Source: Albula goreensis
Taxonomy: Eukaryota > Chordata > Actinopteri > Albuliformes > Albulidae
DNA: 64,000 nt
Assembly: GCA_022829145.1 (NCBI GenBank)
Contig: CM040746.1
Coordinates: 12,212,184-12,276,183 of the forward strand
Direction of reading: 5' to 3'
Part shown: piece by piece, positions 1 to 13,300 of the stretch
Numbering within the stretch: position 1 is the stretch's first letter
Layout of the letters: each line of letters starts with the position of its first letter
The notes under the pieces: model-generated
What the model saw: only the letters and a program-made list of their open reading frames with translations
The model's database searches: none
Told to the model about the DNA's origin: nothing
Program-made: the position numbers and the translations under genes

Positions 1-1196
1 GCAAGTGTAAGAATATACACTTTTTAAATTCATGCATGTTCTCTCCATTTTTCACTGAATTATAAAAGTTATGTTCCATAATCTGAAATTTGTTGAGAGA
101 AAGAGGTGCTTTGTAAGCACTCTGATTCTGAGTAGCTGTACAGCCCATCAAGATGCCAGATCATAGGGAAAAGATCCAGGTCAAAAGCATCAAGGTTTGG
201 ACAGTGACGCGAACATGCTCAATTAGGGCTTTTTGGGCCCATAAGAAAAGAAAATTTCTGCATCCCATCATGTCACTTTCTGAACCTTCATATTTTTCAA
301 CCTAGGTGTCAGTACACATTATCTGCAGACATCATCTGATTGGGTTATATGCCTAACTAAGATTAGCCAATCAGGGCTGGTTTACCTCATGTGGCATGCT
401 GTGTACTGATCATTATACTAACAATGAGAACCCCACACACCCTCACACAAATGAACAAGTGAAAAACAAGGGTTTGAAAAAAAAAAAAAAAAAAAAAAAA
501 AAAAACAATCATGAATAGGGTTTTCCTTCCACCTCTTGTCTACCTCTCTCATTGACCTTCACAAGCAAGTGAAAAGAGCTGTCAAACAGACAGAGTGCGC
601 AATTGTGATTTCAGTTTGAGTTATCGCAAGTGCCCCTCCCCCCACCCACCATCGCCCTAGTTTATAACGGTGGGCTCAGCTTTGAAGCATCGTCCTCCGT
701 CAGTCCAGGAGAGTGCATAGGTATACCTTTCCCTTCCAATACGTACGGAGCCCTCCACTTCTTTTCACTTTGTTATACATCAGCCGAATTCCACAGTCAT
801 AGCACCAGAGTGCAGCAGGAAGCTGGCACTGGCAGACCTCAGGTGCCCAACTGACCAGATGAGTCAGAGAGAGAGCAGGAGAATATCAACCCTTCCCTGG
901 TGACACTATGGCACTGGCATGATCAGGAATTTAATGGGACCACAGGGGGCCTCACATATGTGGATGACTGGGTACCCCACCTTGAAGCCCCTGTTTGCTG
1001 TTTGAGTCTACATTCATAGTGGAATCTAATTTTCATGGGTCAAAATGTCATAACAGTGTGGTTTGTCTCCCATTACGTTTAGAAATGAATGTCCACTTTC
1101 TCTCTTCCTCCTCTCTATTACAATTGGCTACTTGGATCTTTTTACAAAAATAGATGTATTCATGGGAAAAAATACCGAATGAAACAGAAAGCATAC
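1..1196 (-). other. psmd14: psmd14 intron 2 (partial)
   Basis: Non-coding sequence 3' of psmd14 exon 2 on the minus strand; the next exon must lie left of the window. I looked on the minus strand for the following segment of the protein (the part leading into the MPN domain) and did not see it. The stretch holds a 29-base A run at 477-505 and a more complex, less AT-rich segment around 630-990 that looks repeat-like but that I cannot assign. No gene is supported here. Confidence 0.6.
477..505 (+). repeat. poly(A) run
   Basis: An uninterrupted run of 29 adenines inside psmd14 intron 2. It could be the tail of a retroposed element, but no recognisable SINE body precedes it. Confidence 0.9.
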
Positions 1197-1249
1197 CTGC
1201 CCTAGTCCTGGCATTCCACCTCCAAGCCTCAGTAGTCTGTCCATGTCTC
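1197..1249 (-). CDS. psmd14: psmd14 exon 2, first coding exon (26S proteasome deubiquitinase Rpn11, N-terminus)
   Basis: Read on the minus strand, a CTGCAG acceptor is followed by GAGAC and an ATG at 1244-1242 in good context (G at -3, G at +4). The codons give MDRLLRLGGGMPGLGQ, which matches the first 16 residues of vertebrate PSMD14, and then a GTATGC donor follows (1196-1191). PSMD14 is the JAMM/MPN+ zinc metalloprotease of the 19S lid that removes ubiquitin chains from substrates entering the proteasome. Only this N-terminal leader is in the window; the JAMM catalytic motif lies in later exons to the left. The exon ends in phase 0. Coding bases are 1197-1244 and five 5'UTR bases precede them. 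The location beside tank, on the same strand, matches the mammalian gene order. Confidence 0.93.
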
Positions 1250-3824
1250 CTGCAGAACACAAAAAAACACAAAGTTATTATCGCTCTCAAAAGTTTCCAC
1301 TCAACTATGCGTGCAATTCACCTCCAGTCTTTAAACGTCAAAAATATTGGTGGTAATTACAAGATGGCATCAGACTTCCTGTTAATTAACACCACATGCT
1401 AATTCAAGAATCTGTCTTCCTTTTCTAATTAACAAACATTTTTTTTTCTTTGTGTGCGTGTATTTTTTTTCTTCTCTAGCCTGCCCTAGTTTGCAGTGGG
1501 GCAATACTTCTGTATTATTCTTCATTTAATCAGATGTTGTTAACCAGCTCATCAAGAATACATATTCCAGCAAGATGGAGCCTATTCATATCCTGAGATT
1601 GACCTAAACAGATTGTACAAAGCCAAGCAGACAGGCATTAAAATTATGCGGATTTCAGTAACTAAGAGTAGTGAAGTCTGATTAACTTTACTGTTGATGG
1701 GAACTAATTGATAAGCAGGTGAGATTTGTATATTCTTTCTGGATTTGTGGAAAACAATTAGAATAAACTGCTTGTGCTTCGTAAAGCACAACACTATTGT
1801 ACATAAACACAATAATATGTAATAGGGTGAGAGGTGAGCCCTGAACATCAGTTAAACCCCTGTGAAAGGTAAATTGCAAAAAATAGCAAAATGGCAATAG
1901 TGGCAGATAAAGCCTTTAACAGGTACCAAGAGGTCGTCTGTTAGAAATTTAAAAAACAACAGAAAGTGTCTTCTTGCACGTTTAAATTATCACTACATAT
2001 TTTATGTTGTGCATTTGTTGTATGCCTGATTACTTCCCCTTAGTGACTTCTCTGGGACACTTTTCATGGCTTTTACCAAACTGTAAAATTAATAAAGCTC
2101 AAAAATAGGCCACATTGAGACAGCTGCCCATCAAAGTTCAAGTCAGATGTTTTAAATCAGTTTAATGAAGAGACTGTTCACACAATAGAAATGAAATTAT
2201 TTTTTACAGGTGATGATACAAGCCATCAATGTGTTGCATGTGGATGGGAGGGGGGGTGGACATTTCAGGGCAAAAAAAAAAAAAACTGATTCAGAAGTTT
2301 AATATCCAGGCACAGGAAATAAAATGTAAAATATAAAAAAGGAAAAGATAAAATAGTAACGAGAAAAAAAAAAAACTGATTTCAGTCACTTCAAGCTGAC
2401 TGTCTAAATGCACCCTTTGATGAATTAATAATAAACAACTGATTAACGACTAGGCAAACTAGATAATATCGATATTTTTAGAAGACAAGCCTATTATCCA
2501 AGATCTACACTTATGTATCATTACTAAAATAGTCAAGACTCCTTTTTCAAAGAACCAGCAAATATGGGCATTTTGACCATCAGCATAATTTTGGCTTAAT
2601 TTTCTGTGTCACGTTATTGGCCATGAAAAAGCATGGTGACATGACAACTCAGCACTTTCTGTAAATGCTCATGGAAGTGTTATTCTACCCTATGATTTCA
2701 GCAGGCTTATTTCCAAAAAAGGTGAAAGCATTTGTAATATTTTTGCTAATACATAAATGTGTCTACAGCCCTTATTGCTACTGTATGGTAGCCAGTACAC
2801 ATTAATCAACGCTTGAGCAACCTTACAGTTCAAGACAAGACAGGAAAACTTAAGGTCTCAAGCGAGCTTCCTAGGACTAACAGTCTGTTGTGTTCATAAC
2901 AGTTACATTACCACAGTTGCTTTACATCTATTTTACTTTATTCTTAACGGGGATACCGTTATGATACAACATTAATGTTATGCTGCACATGTAAGTGTGA
3001 GCTTTATAGTGCTGGATAATTTACGTAGCTAGCTTCCTAGCTAGCTAGCTAGCTAGTGTAACTTAGCTTGTGAGAAGCTAACGAATGTAGTGGTAGCCGG
3101 ACACCTTTTTCAAATCAGTTCGCTGGCTAGTTGTCTGATATACAAACAACAGTACAACTACTGTGACCAACACATCAGTTCTAACAATAAACAAGAAAAC
3201 GTGAAACAACAGTGATATAATTACCAAAATTCAAGAACGGAGATAACTAGCTTGACGCGACTTATAAAGTTAGCTTTCCCTGCATCTTGGTGACAATAGA
3301 CTAGCGGCTTTAGCAAGTAGAGCTAGTACCTAACATTACTCTGACAATAGATACCTCTAGAGGTAATATACTTACAACCCAGCCTACGATATGTATTGCG
3401 TTAATTATTAAGCATGGCGTTTAATTTCTCCCAACACCTGAACAAGTTATTGAACATACTGACAGCAAAACTTCAGCTTGCTAGCTAACGAACTAGCAAA
3501 TTAGCCAGCTAGCAACTCAAGAAACCCACAGTCCCTGACCTAACTAGCCGATACATGCAGCTAGATGTAATAGCTGTAAATAAACGTGGCAAAATATACT
3601 GGTTATAGAAGGAAATCATAGACATTACCCCAGAAACTATCTTAAAACTGCACACTATAAAGTTACCTGGTACTGGACAGTCAGCTAACTAGTTAGCGAT
3701 AGGCCCAGTATGTGAACAAATATAAGCAAACAGCTAGCTAGGTTTGCTAAAATTAATTCCGGTCTGATATGTAACATTTAATTAGAAACACAGCTGATCA
3801 TACATTTAGGACGACTTAAATTAC
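1250..3824 (-). other. psmd14: psmd14 intron 1
   Basis: About 2.6 kb between the probable untranslated exon 1 and coding exon 2. There is no coding potential beyond short chance frames. The half nearest exon 1 (about 3020-3760) is unusually dense in AGCTAG/TAACGTTA-type words. Short A runs occur at about 2272 and 2364. Confidence 0.55.
3020..3760. repeat. AGCTAGC/TAGCTAAC-rich tract next to the psmd14 promoter
   Basis: The tract contains CTAGCTAGCTAGCTAGCTAG (about 3036-3055) and many dispersed copies of GCTAGC, GCTAAC, TTAGC and CTAGCT through about 3760. It is not a strict tandem array but a low-complexity, word-enriched region immediately inside the gene from the promoter. A similar tract lies inside tank intron 1 (about 22640-22975). 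Confidence 0.65.
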
Positions 3825-3950
3825 CTGATACAAAACGTTAGTTACTCTGAAACTTGCTGGACGAATCTTCGCGTGTAAACCCTCTTAGCATCAGCAATGA
3901 ATCAGCCCGTTTGAAATCACACACAAAATTTAGCTGCACATACTGCTTCC
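3825..3950 (-). other. psmd14: probable psmd14 exon 1 (5'UTR)
   Basis: On the minus strand, sequence just downstream of an ETS-type CCGGAAG runs to TATCAG followed by a GTAATT donor (3824-3819). Exon 2 begins only five bases before the ATG, so an untranslated exon 1 is expected, as in mammalian PSMD14. The 5' limit is a guess from the ETS motif; the donor is a plausible match but is not proven by transcript data. Confidence 0.5.
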
Positions 3951-3975
3951 GGGGCATTCCCTGACACATTGCTCA
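3946..3975 (-). promoter_or_regulatory. psmd14: probable psmd14 core promoter (ETS-type, TATA-less)
   Basis: CTTCCGG at 3946-3952 reads CCGGAAG on the minus strand, the ETS/GABPA-type motif common at TATA-less housekeeping promoters such as those of proteasome genes. No TATA box is seen at the right distance. The site lies directly 5' of the proposed exon 1. Confidence 0.4.
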
Positions 3976-3979
3976 ACAG

Positions 3980-3981
<2 letters not shown>

Positions 3982-4046
<65 letters not shown>
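3982..4046 (+). repeat. (AAT)n microsatellite
   Basis: About 21 uninterrupted AAT units lie just upstream of the psmd14 promoter, in the psmd14-tank intergenic region. Confidence 0.95.
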
Positions 4047-7000
4047 GTTGTTATTATAGTATTTTCAGCCATGTGGAGGAATAACATTATCTAGATGTAT
4101 TTATGATTCTACACAGCCACATACTACAAATATTTTATTATGGCACATATACATGGTTGATGTAAATCCACAATAATATGTTTCAAATATCAGGTAGGAT
4201 CCTCTTGTCTGAATGTTATTTCTTTATTAGTTTTCCTGTAATTGCCAATTTGCATATATAGGCAGATGCTACCCTGGCTCTGAACTGTACCAGAAAGCTT
4301 GCTGGAGATTGCACACTTGGCATGTTTCCCAAAGCTAGGTCTGCACAACTCCAGAACATCTGATTAGACCCTCATGGTGAATTACAGTTGTACCTTTCAT
4401 ACATGTTTAGGGGTGACAATGAATCTGTGGTTTCCAAGTGCGGAGGAACAGTGAGCTGGGAGAAAGTCGAAACAGGGCTATTGTTTAAAAGTATTAAACT
4501 CATTATTATCAAAATGTAAAACACTTTGTTTCAATGTTTGCGTGATTTCGCCACGGTTAATTTTTTCCACTCAATTTACAGATGTGAAACCTTAAGGGAG
4601 TCCTTACTGAACTCCTCTGAAACCACGTCAGGAAGATGAACAAAGTAATCATTGCTTCTTGTTCTGAGTGAATTTAGGGTAATTTGGCTAAGCACATTGA
4701 AGGGAATTTTATTGGAGTGCACCCATAAACAGCCAGTAATAAGTATCTTGAGCACAGTACACAGTGCTCAGTGCACAGTGAAACTGAACTGCAAATAGTT
4801 GCTAGGATGCACCCCTGTTTTGAACTGCAGGTTTTGTTCCAGGCATGTTTTCTTCATTACAAGTTTGGTTTACATTCCACTTAGGTAGGTGTGAAAGCTC
4901 TTGAGTAATGTAATGACAGTTTTTGTTTCTGAACTTACTGCCTTTATTGTCATCTACTTGTTAGAGACAACAAGAGCATTTGCTATCCAAAATCTGAAAT
5001 ATCCCTGTCATAATGCAAATGGTTTTGTCATCTAAAAATATCATTTATAATTTGTTAAAGGCAGCAAGAGCATTTTTTCCCCAAAACATTAAATTTGTAC
5101 CTCTACATTTTTTTATCTTCATAATGTGTGATTTGTCATTTTAAACATGTGATATTGTTGATATACAGTCTAATTAATTATTTGACATTTACATTTAATT
5201 TATTGTTTTATGTGACTGAATATGATTACAAAATATGACTACTCTGCTCCAATCAGAAAACAGATCTGTGGCCCTGCTTTCAGGCTCTTTAACTATTACA
5301 CCGCATTATATGCCATATGGTGCATTAGTAATATGTCAATTTTGTCAGTATTATCATATTTTATATTACAGAAAAAAAGATTCATTACGCCTTAAAAAGT
5401 GCACCCCTGCTGATAGTGCGTTGCTAAAATACCATTTCAAAACGTTCAATTGCAAAACAAAATGGCCTCAGTTTTTCCTTTCATTGATCTTTTAAAGTTT
5501 TTTTTTTTTAATAAAAAAACTTCCCTAAAATTGTTCCCTAATAGCCAATTATGAATACCAGTAACACCTCATAAATGTTATCACTTCTGAAAAAATTACA
5601 CGATTTCTCTGACTACATGTGAATTAAATCACTGGTCATTAGGTTCAATAACATGGAAACCATTTGATATTGATATAATGAATAAAATATAATGACAAAA
5701 AATGTGTTCTCAATACTTTTTTCTCCTTTAAAAAGACATGCGGCATGAGCTTAATTCTACACAAGTATGAGTTGTCAACAACAGATGTCTCAAAAAATAG
5801 CAATTTAATGTCATATTAGACTGAATGCAACTATAGTGTAATGTTCAAACCCTCAAAAGAGTTTAATGATGCTTGATTGTGAACACAAAGGGGTAGTGGA
5901 ATCTCATAACATTGCACACCACATGGAGAAAAAAGAAATATTTTCTTGATGCGAGCAAGACATACTAAATAGCAGTCCAGACCCTTAACAGTCGAAAATT
6001 TGTTAAGCAAACAACATAGGCAATAAGACCACATACCCAATCTGCTGAGACAATTCTGCTGAATCAAAACCGGTGCTGTTTACAAGTTTGTTTTTTTTTT
6101 TATAAGGGAAGGGATGATACAGACTATGCTCAAATGGACTCTTTGGCTCATTCAGGCTTTGGAATAACTGCTGCCTGTAATAAAACAATAAATAAAATCT
6201 GTTGAATTGTTCCCTTTTTTTAACACCAGTCTGACATGACAGAGGCCACTGTACTTCCCCCTGAAGCTGGTGACTTACGATTTCTCCCTGAACTCTGCAC
6301 AGTTCAGCGAGGCAGTGCATTAGCCATTCTGATTAGCATGCTGTAATGATTGTGAGCTGGGCCCCATTGTTCTAACACCTCCCCTCTCCTCCGCACCAAT
6401 CTGTCACCGTTCAGCGGGCGAGCGTTGCCTCGAATGCTGCACGCCACAAATGAGATGGATAATTAGTTGCCCCTCACGAATGCTGCACTCTTCTCACCCC
6501 TGATTGCTTTCACCTTTTTGCTCCTGGCAATTTTGACACCTCGTAATCAGCCTGCTGCTTCATCCTTTCAATCTATATCCCTCTTTCCTCCTTCCTTCTT
6601 TATTTCTCAAATGTTCTCCCCAAACGTACCTGCTGTAGCATTGCAAAAAAAAAAAAAAAAAAAAAAAAAAAACACACTGAACAGCAAGATGGCTTCTATT
6701 GAAGAGACAAGAAGCCACAAGGTGGGCAACACTGGACTCCCAAGAGCCAAATTCTTTCAAGAATGGATTCCCCCCCCTCCCTCTCTCTTGCTGCCTACAT
6801 TATTTTATTAACAACTGAGTAAACATACAAAAGAAAAAAAAAACATGGACCGGGTAACTGTCAGTGCAGCTTTTCTCTTCCAAATAACGAGCAATGACAA
6901 CATAATTATGTGCAAGCAGCTGTCCTTGATCCCTGAGAGAACACCATACTGCCTGTGCAAGCTTCACCATCCCTTCACAGATTTCCAAAGCAAAATCATT

Positions 7001-9700
7001 AGGGAGACTGGTTATCTTGTATTTGTTACATGTTCAGAATAAATACTCCTCACTGGCCATAATTTCATGATTGCGGAGCATTACATATATTGTGATCCAG
7101 CTTCAATTATGCATTATTTATGACACATATATTTAAAATTCAGTAAGTCATTTTCTATATGCCACATGTGAGAATACTCCGAAAAGTGTGTTTCTCCACA
7201 TAACCTGAAGCAGATTAATTTGTTTGCAAATTAAATGTTGGGAGAAACAAGACATTCACCTGATAGTCAGTTTGTAGGTGTCAAATCAAAAGGACGAGTT
7301 CACCAGCTTCTGTTGAGTTATGCTGATTTGTTTTCATAGCTCTGATGAGATGCCCACATTCTCACGTCCAGCTATTTTAAACAAGAGGTTCCAGTGGAAT
7401 TTATACATCAGACAAGCTTTCAGCATTAAATGTCACTTGCTGTCTACAGACAAGTGAAGAAGACACAATGTATCCAATAAATTATCAGCTTTGATATTCT
7501 TACACTGCAAAGTTCATTTTGTATTTGTTAAAACAGAAAGTCTCCCAGTTATACATTTCTGTACATGAATGCATATATAATGATGTGATACAGCAATAAC
7601 TTGGGGGAAAAGTAGTGAATCCTTGCTTGCAAATTTAAAAAAACCTCTCTGAACTAACCACTTATGATAAATGAAAATCATTTTAAGCAAAGCCTTATTC
7701 TTGAATACAATTTTTGCTATTATTATTAACATTGCTTTTCTTATCAACACTTTTTTAATTTTGAATGATCAGAAAATCTGTTACTTAAACAAGTGGCAGG
7801 ATCAACGTTTCAGTTATGTGCTTAAAAGATAAACAGTACCCTATTCCTTTCATTTTTATTTATAAAGTAAAACTGTAAAATGAAAGTATATTATATATAT
7901 GCTGAATACTTTTCAATAACCCCCCAAGTATAACAGATAAAGGGCGTGAATTAGCAGCATACCAAAGTCAACTATACATGTGCACATATATACAAAGCTG
8001 AGCTAATAAAATAACAAGTTAGCAATCTTCACACCAGCTCATCGACACAACATAAGTGTTACCAGCCCATATCTGTGGGGCTGCAAGGTCCTCTCTGCAC
8101 AAGGCTGAGTTTAAATACACATATTTTTCCTGTATTTCTTTTAACACATCTTCTCACAAGTTTGTGAATATTATTACATTTGTTTGCAAAGCTGTAATAA
8201 ACATTTGCCTTAATCAAGTGCTGTTTGTGGGCAAGATGCTAAAATACACCATAAACTAATTTGCTGCTCTGTTTCAAGCATACATACAACACGTAAACCA
8301 TTCAGAGATTCCCATGTATTTTTATAATATTTAGTGTGAGAATAAAATTACTATGTATACATGTCTTGCACAGGAACACAATTTGTGCAGTCTAAGTAGA
8401 GGTTTTATATCAATTTGGTTGAGAGGGCAGTCCCAAGAAAACTTTCATCTCACACATCATTGTTAGATCACTGATGTTAAGACAGCAATATTAAAGCATT
8501 GACAGACAAGTATGCATTCCTACATAATATATTATCAGGCAAACAAGTGAAGATAATTGCACTATTTATGTACGGTAAATATAAAACCACATTCTATATA
8601 GACACATTTTCTTTTGAGCAGTCCACAACACCTGTAAAATCGGGATTTCTGTATGAAATGCTAAACAAAAACACACATAATAAACTGAAAACAGTTGCAC
8701 ATTTTGTGGGCGAATGGTGCACAGTAGAATCATTTTAAAAATCAGTTTCTCTAATTTAGTCAATTAGAAATTGAATACTGCCTCAATAACTTTTAATTAA
8801 ATGCTCATGACCAGCGTAATGAGACAAGGCCATATGGCTGAATGATCCTTAAAATCAATGTAGAGTGCACTACAAATATTTGAACTGATCTGTAACACAT
8901 TCAATTAATACACTGTGATTTCAGTGGATTATCTGACAAGGGTGAGGATAGAATATTAAAAAATGAAAAAGCCATGAACCCCACAGAAAATAAAGTTTGT
9001 GTTTATTAGCAAACATAATGTGGCGTGGTTTGCTCGTTAAAATCCCCCCCTCCTCACAAATTGGATCTTATTCTGGGTGCAAAGAGACCTTAAAAAACCA
9101 TATGCATTCAACTGATTTCAGGCCCACCTGAAATATGATGTGTCCTTCTGCGTTCAGAATTCATATGAAAAAAAATATTTCTGGGATTCCAATAAGAAAG
9201 TATTGAATAACACACATATGAACACCATATTATTCCCTGAAAAGTAGCACATTTTAAACAGTGATACTACATCCAAAAGCACATTGTACATATACATAAT
9301 GAAGTACTGTACACAGAAACCATTGAGATGCATGTTAACATGTTAAGCATGCTAACAAAGCATTTTCCATAATTTATATACTTCAAGATCATCATCATCA
9401 CCACCTGACTGCCAGTCCATGCATGACAAAACATTTGTATAAATTGAATATCAAACCCCCCCATAAAAATGTATTTTAACCACAGTATGAAGGTCCTGTG
9501 TATTGATACTGTAATGGACTACACTCTGCAGTGCACTGTGATAGCACCAGGGAAATCCAGTGTGATATTTCTCCTGGAGGACCAATGTACAGATTCACTT
9601 TACACCCTTCAACAACCAGAATGCACCAAACACAGCCGTAAACAATTTCAAGCTCTGCTTCCAGTCCAGAAAAGGGACACATTAATGCAATATACAGGTG
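4047..9700. other. psmd14-tank intergenic region
   Basis: No exon could be recognised on either strand. Contents are AT-rich unique sequence, a 28-base A run at 6645-6672, and a block around 6330-6530 with higher complexity and GC content that resembles a regulatory element. All open frames here are short and low in complexity or lack any recognisable motif. Confidence 0.5.
6645..6672 (+). repeat. poly(A) run
   Basis: An uninterrupted run of 28 adenines. It produces the Lys/Phe homopolymers seen in short frames on both strands, which are not genes. Confidence 0.9.
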
Positions 9701-9723
9701 ATATAAAACTAATATAGCATTCT

Positions 9724-9729
9724 TTTATT
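9724..9729 (-). terminator. tank: candidate tank polyadenylation signal AATAAA
   Basis: TTTATT on the plus strand is AATAAA on the minus strand, about 450 bases after the tank stop codon. It is the first canonical hexamer I find after the stop. Confidence 0.35.
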
Positions 9730-9899
9730 ACGTATGACCACCTGATACAGTCAACTTTACAATTGTGAATTTAAGACATAAAGGATATAGTCAAGCATTC
9801 TATGCTTTTACAAACAGGACAAATTAAATATGTATACAGAGAACAGCAACTTCTCATTCCAAGACAGACAGTGCAAGTAAATAAATGTGAAGAGACGTG

Positions 9900-10126
<227 letters not shown>

Positions 10127-10180
10127 ATGGCTACATAGAGGCGGTACCCAACATAATCCCAATGAGGGAGCTCGTGTCCG

Positions 10181-10351
10181 CTAGTGTCCATTGCTGGTTT
10201 CATTCTGGAAGTGTGAATTAAGGTGACTGTATATGCTGTCTTGGGGAACGAGGGCGTTGCAGAAGGCACATTTCTTCGAGCTCAGGCTCTGCTGGGGGTC
10301 AACGCCTGGCGCCAACGTAATGGCCTCACATGGCTCTGGGCTCCAGACAGG
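10181..10351 (-). CDS. tank: tank exon 8: C-terminal zinc finger and stop
   Basis: A TCCATTCAG acceptor (AG at 10353-10352) opens a frame starting PVWSPEP, matching the PIWKPFP start of the human last exon. It ends in CAFCNALVPQ...YSHLNSHFQNETSNGH and TAG. Cysteines 336 and 339 and histidines 351 and 355 form the C-x2-C-x11-H-x3-H finger typical of TANK and NAP1-family C-termini, a ubiquitin-binding-type finger. It enters in phase 0, as exon 7 leaves. Confidence 0.93.
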   Translation of the reverse strand, partial: PVWSPEPCEAITLAPGVDPQQSLSSKKCAFCNALVPQDSIYSHLNSHFQNETSNGH

Positions 10352-13300
10352 CTGAATGGAAGAGAAATGTTTCACTTTATATCACATAGTGTCTGCCTTA
10401 CTTAAATTTACTCAGGCACGAAATCTGGATAACTGGATATTTTTAATAGAGGACACAGAAACAGTGTCCCCCATTTTATTATGAATAATTTAAATTGGTG
10501 ACATGACTTTGATAAGTTCCCATCTTATTATACCATGTGCAACTTTGTTAATTTCACAATTATACGTTTAACAATAGATATATACCTGATTTCTCTCAGC
10601 ATACACACTCAGAACACACCATGAAAAATGTTCATTTTTAAGGTCAGGATAACTTCAATTGCATACAAACAGAACGGTCAAATAAAAATGTTTTTAGAGT
10701 ACTCAGTAATATCATTCAGCACAATTACCTTTCTCATAATAACAGAGAACCCCCACCTGGGACTAAAACCCACTGACGTGGATAGAACCCCAGTTTCAGA
10801 ACTACTACAGGAGGGGAAGCCTACCCTGGTCCTGGAGAGAAAAGGGTGTGCTGGAATTTGTAGTCATGTTTAAATAAGCACCCAATTCATACCAGGTGAG
10901 GCGTGTTAACTGTACAATTGACCATGTTAATTGGAAGGTTAAGTGCTAAGGAATAAACACTGGCTCACCCTGTAGTACTCCAGGACCAGGGTAGGCTACC
11001 CCAGCACCACATCATAATTTCTATCTAGCAGCGGGTCATTACACACCACTCATTTTCATTGTGAACAAAAGCCATGTTTTTTTCCACCACCCAGCAACGG
11101 AATTGTTAACCTGACACAGTGTGTTGCTTTCGTTTTGGGTGCAGTTAGAATCCCTACGGCTCTAGAGGAGATGCTCGGCGACCCCTTGTCAAATGAGATG
11201 AGAAGAACGTGCATGTATCTACAAACCTGGGGATGGCGGTATGATTCTTGGAGCCACTGAAACAAAACAGGCAGGCAGACAGTCCAGTGGTGAAGCTGGA
11301 CCTACGTTCTCTCCCCCACCCACTCACATGTATTTGTGGAACAGCGTAGGTTGGCAAGATTTACACTATTTCACATTGTAGCCATAATCAATTAACATTA
11401 GCAATAAGGGTGAGGACAGATCACATTTCTTTACGACTGGAGAAAATAAGACCCTGTGAAGTCTGGTTGCTCTTCTGTCATCTCACACAGCCCCTACAAT
11501 GCCCATTTCATTGCATCACCATCAACACTGATGCAGGGATAGTTGCATATATTTTGTGCATATTTCATTGTGCATAAAATCACACTCAAGGTATTTGTGA
11601 TTTATTATGACTAAATGTGATGTAAGCACATGCTTGTCAGATAATAACAACTATAATCCCTTCTGTTCTTTGTTCTGTACATTAATTAGCAATTACACAG
11701 ACCACGGTTCAGAAATAGGTAGACTCCATCATTTTCAATAGCAATGTAAAAGGCTTAGTTTACCATTTTTAAGCCTTTGAAAGTTGCCAGTGGTGTGACC
11801 TCATTTGACCAGCCAGAAAAAAAGAGAAAGCCCACTTTGGGCTCTCTGGAAATAAAAAAAATGCTCTGCACCAGCTGGCAGGACTCCCCAGGGTAACTGC
11901 AACAGTCTTAGCCTAGCATGCCGTTAACAAGAGGACCTGCACAGAATCAAGACAATGGGACTTCTCAAAACCACAACAACAATGACATTATCTTGCATTG
12001 ATCCCAATCTCTTGGGACGATCATAACAGTTTTTTTTTGAGACTCTGGCTTGTTGTGGTTTCGATAAACCCAAGCTAATGTGCTACTTGTTTGACAACAA
12101 ACAGGCTGCTTGTTTGTTGCTCAATTAAAGGAGAGGATAGGCTTGGGTTGAACCACCATTTAATTGCCACTACACTGACCAAAAAAGATGAACACTGATT
12201 TAATGAAGAAGCATTCATTAAGTAGTTAGAAGGTTCTATCCCTGCAATTACCATGGAAAGTAGAACACTGAACAAAATTAGTTAAACTATGAGGACATAA
12301 TTTAGTCATAACACTAACTACAGTACGAGACAACTTAACGTTTGACGACTGAACGTAGTAAAGTATTGTAATTCTTCTAAAAACAGGATTGTGACTGCAG
12401 TTTTAATCAAATGTACATCAGAGAAACAAAAATCTTCATGTGCACCTGAAGACGACGAATGGTGTAGCAAGAATACAATGCATGTTGTATACTGTCAAGA
12501 CAGTAATGACAGTAATCAGGTTGGACAAAGCTCAGCTGTTTACTATATACACAAGGTTTTTCATTATTTTATTAATGGATGTATGAACGAGAGATAGGCA
12601 TATCTGAGCCCATTAGGCAACGTATTGGGGAGAGATAAGTGTTTGAATTGAATTAGTATTTTAATTACAATGAAGTGAGTGGTCCTAAGCATGCTATGGC
12701 CACCCACAAGTGTAAAATCACATGACAGAGTGCTTCAGTACCTGTGATTCTCACTCTATTGAGTAATGAAAGCAGATGTAAACACATGTAAACACTTTTG
12801 GGTTCTGGGAATTGTAGTCCTGAACCATACATTTATTCTTAAAGTATGGGATTTTTGCTTCGATTGCTCAACTAAGATTGATCAATCAATTAAGCCAGTA
12901 CTTAGTTTTAGCAAATAGTTCTTAAATGTCAACCTGGAGACTACAATGGCTTTCAGGCTGCCATTTAAGAAAAACAAATATGATATAGATTTGGAAAAGT
13001 GGTTAAATTCAGTAACCACTGAATTGAACCACTGAAAATTAAGTCAGTCAAAAGACACACAAAGGTGAACATATGCTACATTTTTTTCTTTTCTAGTTAA
13101 GTGATCCAGGCAAGACACATTTTATGGTAACACTACAGTCTGACAAGAATGGCAAGCATGTTCATGATTTACACCCATCAGAAAAATGGACTATTCTGGC
13201 TTTGAAGCAGAGTCCCTCCTGCATAAGTGATCTGTCTGAAGTTGTGCTTGACCACTAGTTTATTAGCTACATTACTTACACCATAACGCAGTGGCATGTT

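Noticed and set aside
3890-3975. NRF1/antioxidant response element expected at proteasome genes (TGAATCAGC, TGACACATTGC)
   Set aside because: Neither word fits TGABNNNGC properly (wrong fourth base or wrong spacing).
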